In this document: positions 16,082 to 24,401 of the stretch, piece after piece
How the letters are laid out: the number at the start of each line of letters is the position of its first letter
Numbering within the stretch: position 1 is the first letter of the stretch
From: Pseudomonadota bacterium
Lineage (GTDB): Bacteria; Pseudomonadota; Gammaproteobacteria; Acidiferrobacterales; UBA6901
Direction of reading: 5' to 3'
DNA: 58,667 nt
Assembly: GCA_021785795.1 (NCBI GenBank)
Contig: JAJYEK010000008.1
Coordinates: forward strand, 1-58,667
Notes under the pieces: model-generated
What the model was told of the DNA's origin: nothing
What the model saw: only the letters and a program-made list of their open reading frames with translations
Database searches by the model: none
Made by a program: the position numbers and the translations under genes

Positions 16082-17225
16082 CGGCAACCGCCCGCAGCGG
16101 TGTTGCGTCGTTCCGGCGCCGGAACTTGTAGTAGGCAGCACAGGCGCCTTCCGATGAGACCATGCACGATCCGATCGGATTGCGCGGAGTGCAGACGGTG
16201 CCGAATATGCGGCAGTCGAGCGGCTTCTTGGCCCCGCGCAGAATCGCGCCGCATTCGCAGGCCTTGTTCTCGGCAACCGGGCGGGGCTGCACCGCGAAGC
16301 GCATCTCGGCATCGAACTGGGCATACTGTTTTTTAATCCGCAGCCCGCTGTACGGGACCACGCCGAGCCCCCTCCATTCAAACGTCCGGCGCAGCTCGAA
16401 CACCTCTGCCACCAGCGCCTGTGCCTTGACGTTCCCGGAGCGTGTCACGCCGCGGCTGAACTGGTTTTCCACCTCGGCGCGGCGCTCGTTCATCTGGCGT
16501 ACCAGCATAAGTATCCCCTGCAGCACGTCCAACGGCTCGAACCCGGATATCACCACGGGCCGCTGGTACTCGCGCGCGAAGTATTCGTATGCACGGCTGC
16601 CGATGATGGTGCTCACGTGCGACGGTCCGATGAATCCGTCCACCCGCACGTCACCGATATCGCGGACGTCGGGCGAATTGAGGATGCTCTGGATTGCCGA
16701 CGGAGTGAGCACGTGGTTGCAGAACACGCTGAAATTCTTCAGCCCCAGGCGCTGCGCGTCCCTGATCGCCACTGCCGTCGGGGGAGTTGTCGTCTCAAAA
16801 CCGATGGCAAAGAACACCACCTCCTTTTCCGGGTTCTCGGCTGCGAGACGAATCGCCTCGGCGCAGGAATAGACCATGCGGACATCACGCCCCGCGGCCC
16901 TCGACTTGAGCAGGCTGCGCCGGCGCGATCCCGGCACCCGCAGCATATCGCCGTAGCTGCACAACATGACGTTCGGGATTTCGGCCAGTTCGATCGCGCT
17001 GTCCAGACGCCCTATCGGCAGCACGCAGACCGGGCAGCCGGGACCATGGACCAGCCGGATGTTGTCCGGAAGCAAATCCTGAATGCCGTAGCGGAAGATC
17101 GCATGCGTATGACCGCCGCAGAATTCCATGATGTGATAGGCGCGCCCGGGATCGGCTTCACGGGCAATGGCGGCGGCAATGGCAGCCGCAGCGCGCCCAT
17201 CGCGGAATTCGCTAATGTATTTCAC
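16074..17225 (-). CDS. hypD: HypD hydrogenase maturation protein
   Basis: A 383-residue iron-sulfur protein that, with HypC, assembles the Fe(CN)2CO group of [NiFe] hydrogenase. Family motifs are MEFCGGHTHAIFRYG near residue 33, LVHGPGCPVCVLP near 62, and a C-terminal cluster of cysteines (ACECGAILRG, DCRIFGTVCTPRNPIGSCMVSSEGACAAYY). The start is a GTG at 17225, giving the usual VKYISEFRDG N-terminus; longer upstream ATG frames overlap hypC completely. It overlaps hypC by 14 bases and hypX by eight. Confidence 0.95.
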   Translation of the reverse strand: MKYISEFRDGRAAAAIAAAIAREADPGRAYHIMEFCGGHTHAIFRYGIQDLLPDNIRLVHGPGCPVCVLPIGRLDSAIELAEIPNVMLCSYGDMLRVPGSRRRSLLKSRAAGRDVRMVYSCAEAIRLAAENPEKEVVFFAIGFETTTPPTAVAIRDAQRLGLKNFSVFCNHVLTPSAIQSILNSPDVRDIGDVRVDGFIGPSHVSTIIGSRAYEYFAREYQRPVVISGFEPLDVLQGILMLVRQMNERRAEVENQFSRGVTRSGNVKAQALVAEVFELRRTFEWRGLGVVPYSGLRIKKQYAQFDAEMRFAVQPRPVAENKACECGAILRGAKKPLDCRIFGTVCTPRNPIGSCMVSSEGACAAYYKFRRRNDATPLRAVADE

Positions 17226-17457
17226 CAGAGCGTTCCTCGTGCTGGCCGGCCATCTGCGCGAATAGCGCGAGCGTCCGGTCAGCCTCATCCGCATCCAGAC
17301 GTGCGATTGCATAGCCGACATGGACGATGACGTAATCGTCCACGGCGACATTCTCCACCAGCGCCAGCGAGATCTCGTTGTGTACGCCCCCGACATCCAC
17401 CAGCGCCCGATCCTCATCCAGGAGCCGAATTACGCGGGCAGGTATGGCCAGGCACAT
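17212..17457 (-). CDS. hypC: HypC hydrogenase maturation chaperone
   Basis: An 81-residue HypC/HupF chaperone. The N-terminal MCLAIPARV contains the essential Cys2, and the DYVIVHVGYAIARLDADEA block is typical. It carries the Fe(CN)2CO precursor between HypD and the large subunit. It begins three bases after the hoxV-like stop and overlaps hypD. Confidence 0.95.
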   Translation of the reverse strand: MCLAIPARVIRLLDEDRALVDVGGVHNEISLALVENVAVDDYVIVHVGYAIARLDADEADRTLALFAQMAGQHEERSGEIH

Positions 17458-17460
17458 GTT

Positions 17461-18687
17461 CTAGGTATCCTCCGCAAGGGCCGGTTCGACGATTATCTCG
17501 TGCGCAACACAGGGGTCCAGCGCCATCACCAGCATGGCTACATGGCGCCGGAGTTCCGCGGCCCCCGCCGCCGGCAGCGCCCGGATCGCGCACACCAGCG
17601 GGCCGTCGGGATGAAAATTCCATTCGGTGGGGGCCACGATCCGGTACCGTTCCACCACTCCATCGCGTAGTCTCACCCGGTGCACCAGGCGACCACGCGC
17701 GGTTTCGACGATGCCGGTTCCCGATTGCACAGCCGAAGCGTCTTCGTCACCGCTCACGATCCACCCGGCACCGCCGCCACGCATCACCCGCAGATAACGC
17801 CGCATCCGCCGCGATAGAACGGCGAGTTCGGTCAGGCGTGCCACGAGCCGCGTCATCAACCCGTTTCCGTGCCTCCGGCGCAGTTCGGATACCAGCTGCC
17901 GCCAGGTCTGGCGTGCAAGCGGGCCGGTCTCCCACGTCTCGCCGTTCCATGTCGGACAGGCACTGAACCGCTCAGCCTGCGCCCCATCCAAAATCTCGCA
18001 CAATGCTCCAGCGGCGATGGTCGGCAGGTTTCCCACGCCGCTGCGGCCCAGATCGGCGAGCCCGCCGTCGGCCACCGCTTGCAGGGTGTGCGCGGCCGTT
18101 GTCGGCGTTCGGCGCCACCATTCCTGCAACATCGCATAGTCCCGGATCCGCAGCCAGGCCGCCGCCGGCATGCCGAAGATGCTGCGCGCCAGCGCCGCCT
18201 CGAGCCCGGACAGTTGCTGGTCGGCGCCAGTCAGGTCCAGGGGAGCACATTCGCGCACCGATAGCTGTATTCGGTCCCCTAACGCGTGCCGCAGCCCGGA
18301 CACATGCCGCCGGACCGCCACCAGGTCCTCAATCTGCCGCGGGGCAGCCAGGAACAGTCCGGGCCAGTCCATCAGCAGCTGCCCGGCATGCTCCTGCACC
18401 ATCTCGGCCCCTACCAGGATCCGCCGCCGCGCGCGCTCCCGTGCACCGGCCGCAATACCCCGGGCCTGCTCGCACGCAGCCACCGCGGCACCGGCCTGCG
18501 CGACGCCGCACACGCTGAACAGCAGCGGCATTGCCTGCAGCGCCTCCTCGAACGGCCGGCCCTCGAGAATATGGCAGGCGTTCGTCCTGCGGGACGATTC
18601 CACCCGGACAGCCGTGATCCCGGCCGAGTCGGCTGAAACGCGAATGCGGATCGTCCCTTCGATGCCATGCGCCGTAGCGATGTTCAA
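17461..18687 (-). CDS. hoxV: HoxV/HupK-like hydrogenase large-subunit homologue
   Basis: A 408-residue accessory protein related to the [NiFe] hydrogenase large subunit, most like HupK/HoxV, a scaffold thought to receive the iron centre before transfer to the true subunit. The two Ni-binding CxxC motifs are each reduced to a single cysteine: C60-GVA instead of CGVC, and DPC-VAH at the C-terminus instead of DPCLAC. It cannot therefore form a full active site. First gene of a four-gene operon; an FNR-type box lies 85 bases upstream. No real hydrogenase subunits are in this window. Confidence 0.82.
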   Translation of the reverse strand: MNIATAHGIEGTIRIRVSADSAGITAVRVESSRRTNACHILEGRPFEEALQAMPLLFSVCGVAQAGAAVAACEQARGIAAGARERARRRILVGAEMVQEHAGQLLMDWPGLFLAAPRQIEDLVAVRRHVSGLRHALGDRIQLSVRECAPLDLTGADQQLSGLEAALARSIFGMPAAAWLRIRDYAMLQEWWRRTPTTAAHTLQAVADGGLADLGRSGVGNLPTIAAGALCEILDGAQAERFSACPTWNGETWETGPLARQTWRQLVSELRRRHGNGLMTRLVARLTELAVLSRRMRRYLRVMRGGGAGWIVSGDEDASAVQSGTGIVETARGRLVHRVRLRDGVVERYRIVAPTEWNFHPDGPLVCAIRALPAAGAAELRRHVAMLVMALDPCVAHEIIVEPALAEDT

Positions 18688-18771
18688 TGCCTGTGTCCTG
18701 CTGCCGGGTCACAAACCCGGCACCCCATTGCCGCTATTGCTACACGGCAACACATGCCGAAGCAGCGGGCC

Positions 18772-18785
18772 TTGATTCAAATCAA
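18772..18785 (-). promoter_or_regulatory. FNR/ANR-type box upstream of hoxV operon
   Basis: TTGATTCAAATCAA is a perfect match to the FNR/ANR consensus TTGAT-N4-ATCAA. Its centre lies about 90 bases before the hoxV start, so an activated transcript would begin near 18737. It suggests oxygen-responsive control of hydrogenase maturation. The -10 region there is not clear. Confidence 0.6.
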
Positions 18786-19222
18786 AATAATCGCCTGCAA
18801 CGATCCGCTTCCATCCGGCATCGGGTTGGGATCCGAATCCTCGGTTCCGCCGCAGCCACCATCATCATCTAGAATTGTCATTAGCGTATAATTGCAATAT
18901 GTTGTTTTTTATACATATATATTCAGACCCGGTACTCGGAATCGTAGACCTGCGGTAGCGCGGCGTGGGCCGAACAGGAATGACGCGGCGCGCAATTCGA
19001 AGTGGGGTCGACGGCTGCGGATCCAGCGCGGGCGCTCCCCCTACGGAGACGCACGCCGATGCTTTTGTGATTCCCGGATAGCACTCTTGACCGCCCGGCA
19101 GCTTGGCAGCAAGAATGGGGCCATCGTGATGATCGCCAGCATCTCCGGCACAGATCAGACAACCCGCCCAGAAGATCCGGCGGCCGCCACCGCCGCGACC
19201 CGTTGACCGGCACCCCGGCAGC
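18786..19222. other. Intergenic region with AT-rich patch
   Basis: Between the divergent hoxV operon and the TauE gene. An AT-rich patch at about 18870-18935 stands out from the GC-rich surroundings and probably holds promoter elements. The rest shows open frames on both strands without recognisable similarity. No RNA or repeat was identified. Confidence 0.4.
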
Positions 19223-20137
19223 ATGGCAGTGCCGCTGGCGGTTCCAGCGCCGGTCACTGGGAAGCGGCACGCAAGCCATGCGGTAACGCACCATCTCATG
19301 CCCGCCGCAATCGCGACAAGCCACGCCGTGTTGAGCGCCGGACAGCAGGCTCTGTCGGTGATTTCAGGCTTCGCGGTCGGATTCTCCCTGAGCCTCATCG
19401 GCGGCGGCGGATCCATCCTGGCAGTGCCGTTGCTGCTGTACCTGGTCGACTACCCGAGTCCGCACGTAGTCATCGGCACCACCGCGCTGGCGGTGTCGGC
19501 CAATGCCTTCCTCAACCTGTTGCCGCACGCCTACGCCGGCAATGTGCGCTGGAAGGAGGCAATCCTGTTCGCAATGGTCGGCGCCATCGCCGCATTTGCC
19601 GGCTCCTCCGCCGGCAAGGTCGTCGGGTCCGGGAAGCTGCTTTTTCTGTTTGCCATCCTGATGTTGGTTATCGCCGGCCTGATGTTGCGCCGTGGCAGAC
19701 CGGACGATCGTCAGCGGCCGCCGGCGCGCCACGGCCGGACCGACGCGGGCACAATGCTCCGACTGGCCGGCACCGCCTGCGTCGTGGGCCTCCTGTCGGG
19801 CTTCTTCGGTATCGGCGGCGGGTTCCTGATCGTGCCAGGCCTGATCTTTCCGACCGGCATGCCGATGATCTCCGCGATCGGCTCCTCACTGGTGTCGGTG
19901 GGCACCTTCGGGCTGGTTACCGCCCTGAACTATGCCCGTTCCGGCCTGCTCGACTGGCGGGTGGCGGGACTCTTTCTCGCCGGTGGTGCCGGCGGCGGCT
20001 TGATCGGCTCACGACTGGCTACCCGCCTCGGACACGGCAGCAAAGGCACGCTCAACGTAATTTTCTCCGCGGCGGTAGCGCTGGTGGCACTTTATATCCT
20101 GTTTCGCAACCTGTCCGCGTTTGCACCGCGGCCATAG
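19223..20137 (+). CDS. TauE/SafE family sulfite exporter-like permease
   Basis: A protein of up to 304 residues with about eight membrane helices in two repeats. Family motifs: GFAVGFSLSLIGGGGSILAVP, with the matching block LLSGFFGIGGGFLIVPGL in the second half. TauE/SafE proteins export sulfite, sulfoacetate or similar anions. No clear ribosome site is seen; a second in-frame ATG at 19298 would remove 25 residues without harming the first helix and may be the real start. It is transcribed away from the hydrogenase operon. Sulfite export would fit a sulfur oxidiser. Confidence 0.85.
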   Translation: MAVPLAVPAPVTGKRHASHAVTHHLMPAAIATSHAVLSAGQQALSVISGFAVGFSLSLIGGGGSILAVPLLLYLVDYPSPHVVIGTTALAVSANAFLNLLPHAYAGNVRWKEAILFAMVGAIAAFAGSSAGKVVGSGKLLFLFAILMLVIAGLMLRRGRPDDRQRPPARHGRTDAGTMLRLAGTACVVGLLSGFFGIGGGFLIVPGLIFPTGMPMISAIGSSLVSVGTFGLVTALNYARSGLLDWRVAGLFLAGGAGGGLIGSRLATRLGHGSKGTLNVIFSAAVALVALYILFRNLSAFAPRP

Positions 20138-20200
20138 CGCTGCGGTATTGCTCCGGCCTCGGCACGCTGCCATGCACCACCGACGACGCCGGCCTGGGCA

Positions 20201-21238
20201 TCATCCGGCGCTCACCCCGACCACCTCCTCCACCGCGCGCAGGATGTCCTGGGTTCGCGGGATGGAGGCACGTTCGAGCTCGACGTTGTAGGGCGTGGGT
20301 ACATCGCTCGCAGCCACCCGGCGGACCGGCGACTTAAGGTCCGCATAGGCGACCTCGTTCAGGGTGGCCGCGATTTCCGCACCGACACCGCCGAACCGGC
20401 AATCCTCCTCGATCACGATTGCGCGATGGGTCTTTTGCACTGACGCGCGCAGCAGCGGCAGATCGATCGGGCGCAGGCTGCGCAGATCGATGACCTCGGC
20501 CTCGATACCTCGGGCCGAGAGCTGCCCGGCCGCGTCCAGGCACACGGACACCATGCGGTGCCAGGCCATCAGCGTCACGTCGCGCCCTTCCCGGCGTACG
20601 GCCGCGGAATGCATCGGGGGAGCGGGCATCTCCGCATCGAACGGACCTTTGGTGAAGTACAGCAGCTCATGTTCCAGTACGATGATCGGATCGTCCGCGA
20701 GGATCGCCTGCGACAGCTGCCAGAACGAATCCTGCGGTGTGCCTGGAACCACGACACGCAACCCGGGAACGTTGACGAGAACGTGCTCCAACCGCTGCGA
20801 ATGCTGGGCGCCAAGCTGTTTGGCCACACCTCCGGGCATACGCACCACCAGCGGCACCTCTAGCTGCCCGCCGGACATATAGCGCAGCTTGGCTGCGATG
20901 TTGATGATCGAGTCCAGGGCAAGGAGCGCGAAATTGACCGTCATGATCTCGACCAGCGGCCGCCCTCCGGCGAGCGCCGCACCCACACCCATGCCGACGA
21001 AGCTGTTTTCCGATATCGGCGTGTCGCGCACGCGCCATTCGCCGTATTTCGCGTAGAGTCCCTGGGTCACGCGGTAGCTGCCGCCGAACAGGCCGACGTC
21101 CTCGCCGAGGATGAAAACCCCGCTGTCACGTTCCATGGCGCGGTCCAGCGCTATATTCAGGGCCTGCCAGACCTCCAGCTCCGGCGCCGGACGCGCTGTC
21201 CCGATGCTCCCGACACTGTCATTGCGCTGCCGCGTCAT
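20201..21238 (-). CDS. 2-oxoacid dehydrogenase E1 beta subunit
   Basis: A 345-residue transketolase-like E1 beta subunit (PdhB/AcoB/BkdB type). Features: VWQALNIALDRAMERDSGVFILGEDVG, PISENSFVGMGVGAALAG, and a C-terminal swivel domain with IVIEEDCRFGGVGAEI. With the alpha subunit it decarboxylates pyruvate or another 2-oxoacid using thiamine diphosphate. It starts with a four-base ATGA overlap with the alpha gene. No E2 or E3 gene follows, so the acceptor must be encoded elsewhere. Sequence alone does not fix the substrate. Confidence 0.9.
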   Translation of the reverse strand: MTRQRNDSVGSIGTARPAPELEVWQALNIALDRAMERDSGVFILGEDVGLFGGSYRVTQGLYAKYGEWRVRDTPISENSFVGMGVGAALAGGRPLVEIMTVNFALLALDSIINIAAKLRYMSGGQLEVPLVVRMPGGVAKQLGAQHSQRLEHVLVNVPGLRVVVPGTPQDSFWQLSQAILADDPIIVLEHELLYFTKGPFDAEMPAPPMHSAAVRREGRDVTLMAWHRMVSVCLDAAGQLSARGIEAEVIDLRSLRPIDLPLLRASVQKTHRAIVIEEDCRFGGVGAEIAATLNEVAYADLKSPVRRVAASDVPTPYNVELERASIPRTQDILRAVEEVVGVSAG

Positions 21239-22212
21239 GGCCGTCCGCCGTAGAGGTCTAGAGGCTCGCTGTATACATTGCGGCCGAGATCTGTGGGCTG
21301 CGGGCTGGCAGCAGCAAAGCGCACCGCCTCGGTCACGACTGCCTCCACCGCCTTATCGACGTCACCGCACTCGGCCTCGCTCAGCCATCCCTGCGCCAGA
21401 GCCCGTTGTCGGAAGGTCTCCAGCGGATCGCGCGCGCGCAGTTCGGCAAGCTCCAGGACCGAGCGATAGGCCCCGGGGTCCGCCATCGAGTGCCCGCGAT
21501 AGCGATAGGTTTCACACTCGATGAGATAGGGACCGTTCCCGGATCGCACATGCTGCAGAGCAGTACGGGCGGCTTCGTAGACCGCAACCACGTCCATGCC
21601 GTCGACGCGGCGGCCGTCGATGCCGTAGGCGGATGCGTGGCGGTAGATGTCGGGGACCGCAGAGTGCCTGTGGATTTCGGTGCCGATCTGGTAGCGGTTG
21701 TTTTCGCATACGAACAGGACCGGGAGCTTCCACAGCGCTGCCATGTTGAGCGTCTCGTGGAACGTGCCCTGGTTGGCCGCGCCGTCGCCGAAATAGCACA
21801 GTACAATCTGCGCGGATTCAGTCATGCGCAGCCAGTATGCGACGCCGGCAGCAATTGCGAACGTCTCCCCGACGATGGCATAGCCCCCGAGGAAGCGGTG
21901 GCCGGCATCGTAGAGGTGCATGGACCCGCCATAGCCGCCGGAGCAGCCGGTGGCCCGGCCGAACAGCTCCGCCATCACCGCTGTCGGGCTCACGCCCCAG
22001 ACCATCGCATGCACATGCTCACGATAGGTACTGACGACGTAATCGCCGGGATCGGCGGCACGCAGGCTGCCAACCGCCACTGCCTCCTCTCCAGGATACA
22101 GATGCAGAAACCCGCCGATGTTCCCCTCGGTGTACTGCTCCGCTGCGGCCTGCTCGAACTGCCGCGCGAGCACCATGTCGTATAAGAACTGCCGCGCGAG
22201 CTTACGTTGCAT
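21235..22212 (-). CDS. 2-oxoacid dehydrogenase E1 alpha subunit
   Basis: A 325-residue thiamine diphosphate-binding E1 alpha subunit (PdhA/AcoA type). The cofactor motif is GDGAANQGTFHETLNMAALW near residue 158, and the phosphate-binding loop area reads YRYRGHSMADPG near 260. The ATG at 22212 is preferred to a GTG at 22236 because GGAG lies at the right distance. The 5' end codes a short repeated LARQF. Coupled to the beta subunit. A possible FNR-type box lies about 200 bases upstream. Confidence 0.9.
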   Translation of the reverse strand: MQRKLARQFLYDMVLARQFEQAAAEQYTEGNIGGFLHLYPGEEAVAVGSLRAADPGDYVVSTYREHVHAMVWGVSPTAVMAELFGRATGCSGGYGGSMHLYDAGHRFLGGYAIVGETFAIAAGVAYWLRMTESAQIVLCYFGDGAANQGTFHETLNMAALWKLPVLFVCENNRYQIGTEIHRHSAVPDIYRHASAYGIDGRRVDGMDVVAVYEAARTALQHVRSGNGPYLIECETYRYRGHSMADPGAYRSVLELAELRARDPLETFRQRALAQGWLSEAECGDVDKAVEAVVTEAVRFAAASPQPTDLGRNVYSEPLDLYGGRP

Positions 22213-22531
22213 GGGCGTCGCTCCGGCACTGGACACCGCGACCGTATGAGTTCACCGCTTCCTCCGGCATCCGCATCGCAAGGGCTGATGCGAGTGTGAT
22301 CGATCCGCCGCGACCGGCAGCGGCGTCATCGTATTGACCCAACAAACACGTTTGCCATGCCACAGCCGCTACAACGCAGTACTCGTTTCTTAGCATGCCG
22401 GCGCCGCGGGCTGCATTGACGCACATCAAGGCCGGGCCGGCGGTCCCGGCAGCGTGAATGATGTGCCGGCACCCACCGCAACCGCCGGATGGTGCGCCTC
22501 GAGCCCGGCACGCACACCGCATCCGGCCGGT
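22213..22531. other. Gap upstream of E1 alpha
   Basis: About 320 bases between the reductase gene and the E1 genes, all minus strand. It holds the FNR-like word at 22416-22429. A 106-codon minus frame here has Ala/Gly/Cys-rich composition and no family likeness, so I do not call it a gene. Confidence 0.45.
22416..22429 (-). promoter_or_regulatory. FNR/DNR-like box upstream of E1 genes
   Basis: TTGACGCACATCAA matches the FNR/ANR family pattern TTGAY-N4-ATCAA with one base off the strongest consensus. It lies 204 bases before E1 alpha, allowing a long leader. With the perfect box near 18.78 kb it hints at shared oxygen control. Confidence 0.4.
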
Positions 22532-24178
22532 TCACTTTACAGCGGTCGTAGACTGAGCGAGATATCGGTCTGCGGATAGCCCCGCGCGGGCGCCGTCTCC
22601 GGTGGCAATGATGATCTGCTTGTCACGCGTGTCGGTGGCATCTCCGGCCGCGAACAAACCGGGCACACTGGTCGCCTGGTTCCGATCCACGGGGATTTCC
22701 GCGGCAGCATTGAGACCGAGAATCCGGCTCACGGGCTCGGTATTCGGAACCAAGCCGATCTCGAGAAACACGCCGTCCACCCGCAGGTCATACCCCTTCT
22801 TGCCATCCACCGATGCCAGGCGCACGCCCGAAAGGACCTGATCTCCCAGGAATTCCCTGACCTCCGTCTGCATATACACCTTAACGTTCGGCGCGCTGCG
22901 CACATCGTCGATCAGAACCTGGTCAGCCTGGAACCGGTCGAGGACATGGATGAGGTGGATCTCGCGCGCATAGCGCCGCAGGTCGCGAACCGCGGTCAGA
23001 GCCGAATTGCCACCGCCGACCACCGCTACGGGTCGGTCCCGGAACAGCGGCGCATCGCAGGTAGCGCAGAAGGCTATGCCGTGTCCGATGAACCGGGATT
23101 CGCCTGGCACATTGAGCCGGCGGTACTGCTTGCCCGCTGCGTAAATTACGCTGCCCGCACGGTAGACGGCGCCGTCATCCGCCTGGACTTCGAACCCGGT
23201 CCCGGATCTGCGCACCTCGGTCACGCGCGCATGCATGCGCTCGGCGACCGGGTAACGCTCCAGATGATGGCGGAACATCTCGGCAAGTTCGCTGCCACCG
23301 ACCTCCATCATGCCGAGATAATTCTCGACGATGGCCGTGTCGGTGATCTGCCCGCCCGGATGCACGCCGAGCACGGCGACCTTACGGCCCTTGCGCACCG
23401 CATAGAGCGCCGCAGCCATGGCTGCCGGGCCCGCGCCCACGACCACCACGTCGTACTCGCGCTGCGGTCGCGCCTCGGTTGCCTTGCGCTGTCCCTGTGC
23501 GGTGCGCATCGCCGCATCCAGCGCCTCGTACGCCTGCGGGTCCGCCTGCTTGAGGATTTCCATGACCGCTTCAGGAGGCGGCAGCGCCCCTTCGAATGCG
23601 GGACGTTCATTGACGACCGTGCGCGGAACACCCTGCACGCCATAGCGTTGCGTGAGCGCCGGAAATTCGGCGGCATCGACCATGTCGGCGCGAATCCGGT
23701 CGTTGACGAACGCGAGCTGGTGGGCCAGCCGCACCATGTTCGGGCAGTACGGACAGGTGAGGGTTACCATGATCTCGAGATGCACGGGCACGATTACGCT
23801 CTGGGCGAGCGCCGCCACCTGCGGATCGAGGCCGGTCTCGCCGGTTGACACCATCACGATAGCCTCGATCAGGGAACCGAATTCGTAACCCCCTGTGAGC
23901 CCATAGAAGCGTATACCGTGGTCCTGGTCGCCAAAAACCACCGTCGCCGGCACCTTGTCGACGCCATAAACTTTCGCTTCGGCCGAATCCGCAACAAGGT
24001 CCCGGACTTCCAGGGCAAGCTTGGGCGACAGCAGCGCAAGCTCTTCCAGCAGCTGCTGCTGTTCGCGGCATGCACGGCAGGGATTCTTCTGCGTGAAGTA
24101 GATGAGCCGCACCGGCCTTCCCAAGCTGGCCAGCTGCGGGCTGACGTCCTTTTTCACCTCGTCGCTCAGATATGCCAT
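22532..24178 (-). CDS. Thioredoxin reductase fused to two thioredoxin-fold domains
   Basis: A 548-residue cytoplasmic flavoenzyme. Residues 1-215 form two thioredoxin-like domains in the style of protein disulfide oxidoreductase, with CRAC (34-37) and CPYC (142-145). Residues 242-548 form an NAD(P)H/FAD reductase with GAGPAAMAAA (248), redox pair CATC (371-374), GGGNSA and a C-terminal GLFAAGDATD FAD motif. AhpF has one such N-terminal unit with a single active pair; here both pairs are intact. Likely role: electrons from NAD(P)H to disulfides or peroxiredoxin. The start at 24178 has GGGAGG upstream; a GTG-type longer frame at 24283 lacks one. Confidence 0.88.
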   Translation of the reverse strand: MAYLSDEVKKDVSPQLASLGRPVRLIYFTQKNPCRACREQQQLLEELALLSPKLALEVRDLVADSAEAKVYGVDKVPATVVFGDQDHGIRFYGLTGGYEFGSLIEAIVMVSTGETGLDPQVAALAQSVIVPVHLEIMVTLTCPYCPNMVRLAHQLAFVNDRIRADMVDAAEFPALTQRYGVQGVPRTVVNERPAFEGALPPPEAVMEILKQADPQAYEALDAAMRTAQGQRKATEARPQREYDVVVVGAGPAAMAAALYAVRKGRKVAVLGVHPGGQITDTAIVENYLGMMEVGGSELAEMFRHHLERYPVAERMHARVTEVRRSGTGFEVQADDGAVYRAGSVIYAAGKQYRRLNVPGESRFIGHGIAFCATCDAPLFRDRPVAVVGGGNSALTAVRDLRRYAREIHLIHVLDRFQADQVLIDDVRSAPNVKVYMQTEVREFLGDQVLSGVRLASVDGKKGYDLRVDGVFLEIGLVPNTEPVSRILGLNAAAEIPVDRNQATSVPGLFAAGDATDTRDKQIIIATGDGARAGLSADRYLAQSTTAVK

Positions 24179-24401
24179 GATCGCCTCCCGCGCCTGTCGT
24201 GCTCCGTCTTGGTCGAGGGCGGCAGCCTCCGCGCAGACAGCGCCGACCCGACCGGTCCGCCCAGCCGCCAGGATATCCGGCACGGGTCATTGGCCCCTGA
24301 ACTACCGGTACGGCGCCGGCCCTCACGGACGAGCCTCTCTGCCTCCCGGCTTCACACCGGAACGAGGCAGCTTGTCAGCATATGGGGATCGCTATCGAAG
24401 G

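Noticed and set aside
18865..19416. 183-codon minus frame between hoxV and the TauE gene
   Set aside because: Overlaps the TauE start on the other strand, shows no recognisable domain and has poor codon pattern.
22135..22200. Short direct repeat GAACTGCCGCGCGAG in the E1 alpha 5' end
   Set aside because: It codes a repeated LARQF in the protein and is most likely simple coding similarity rather than a mobile or regulatory repeat.
22202..22522. 106-codon minus frame upstream of E1 alpha
   Set aside because: No ribosome site or similarity, and Ala/Gly/Cys-rich composition suggests chance.
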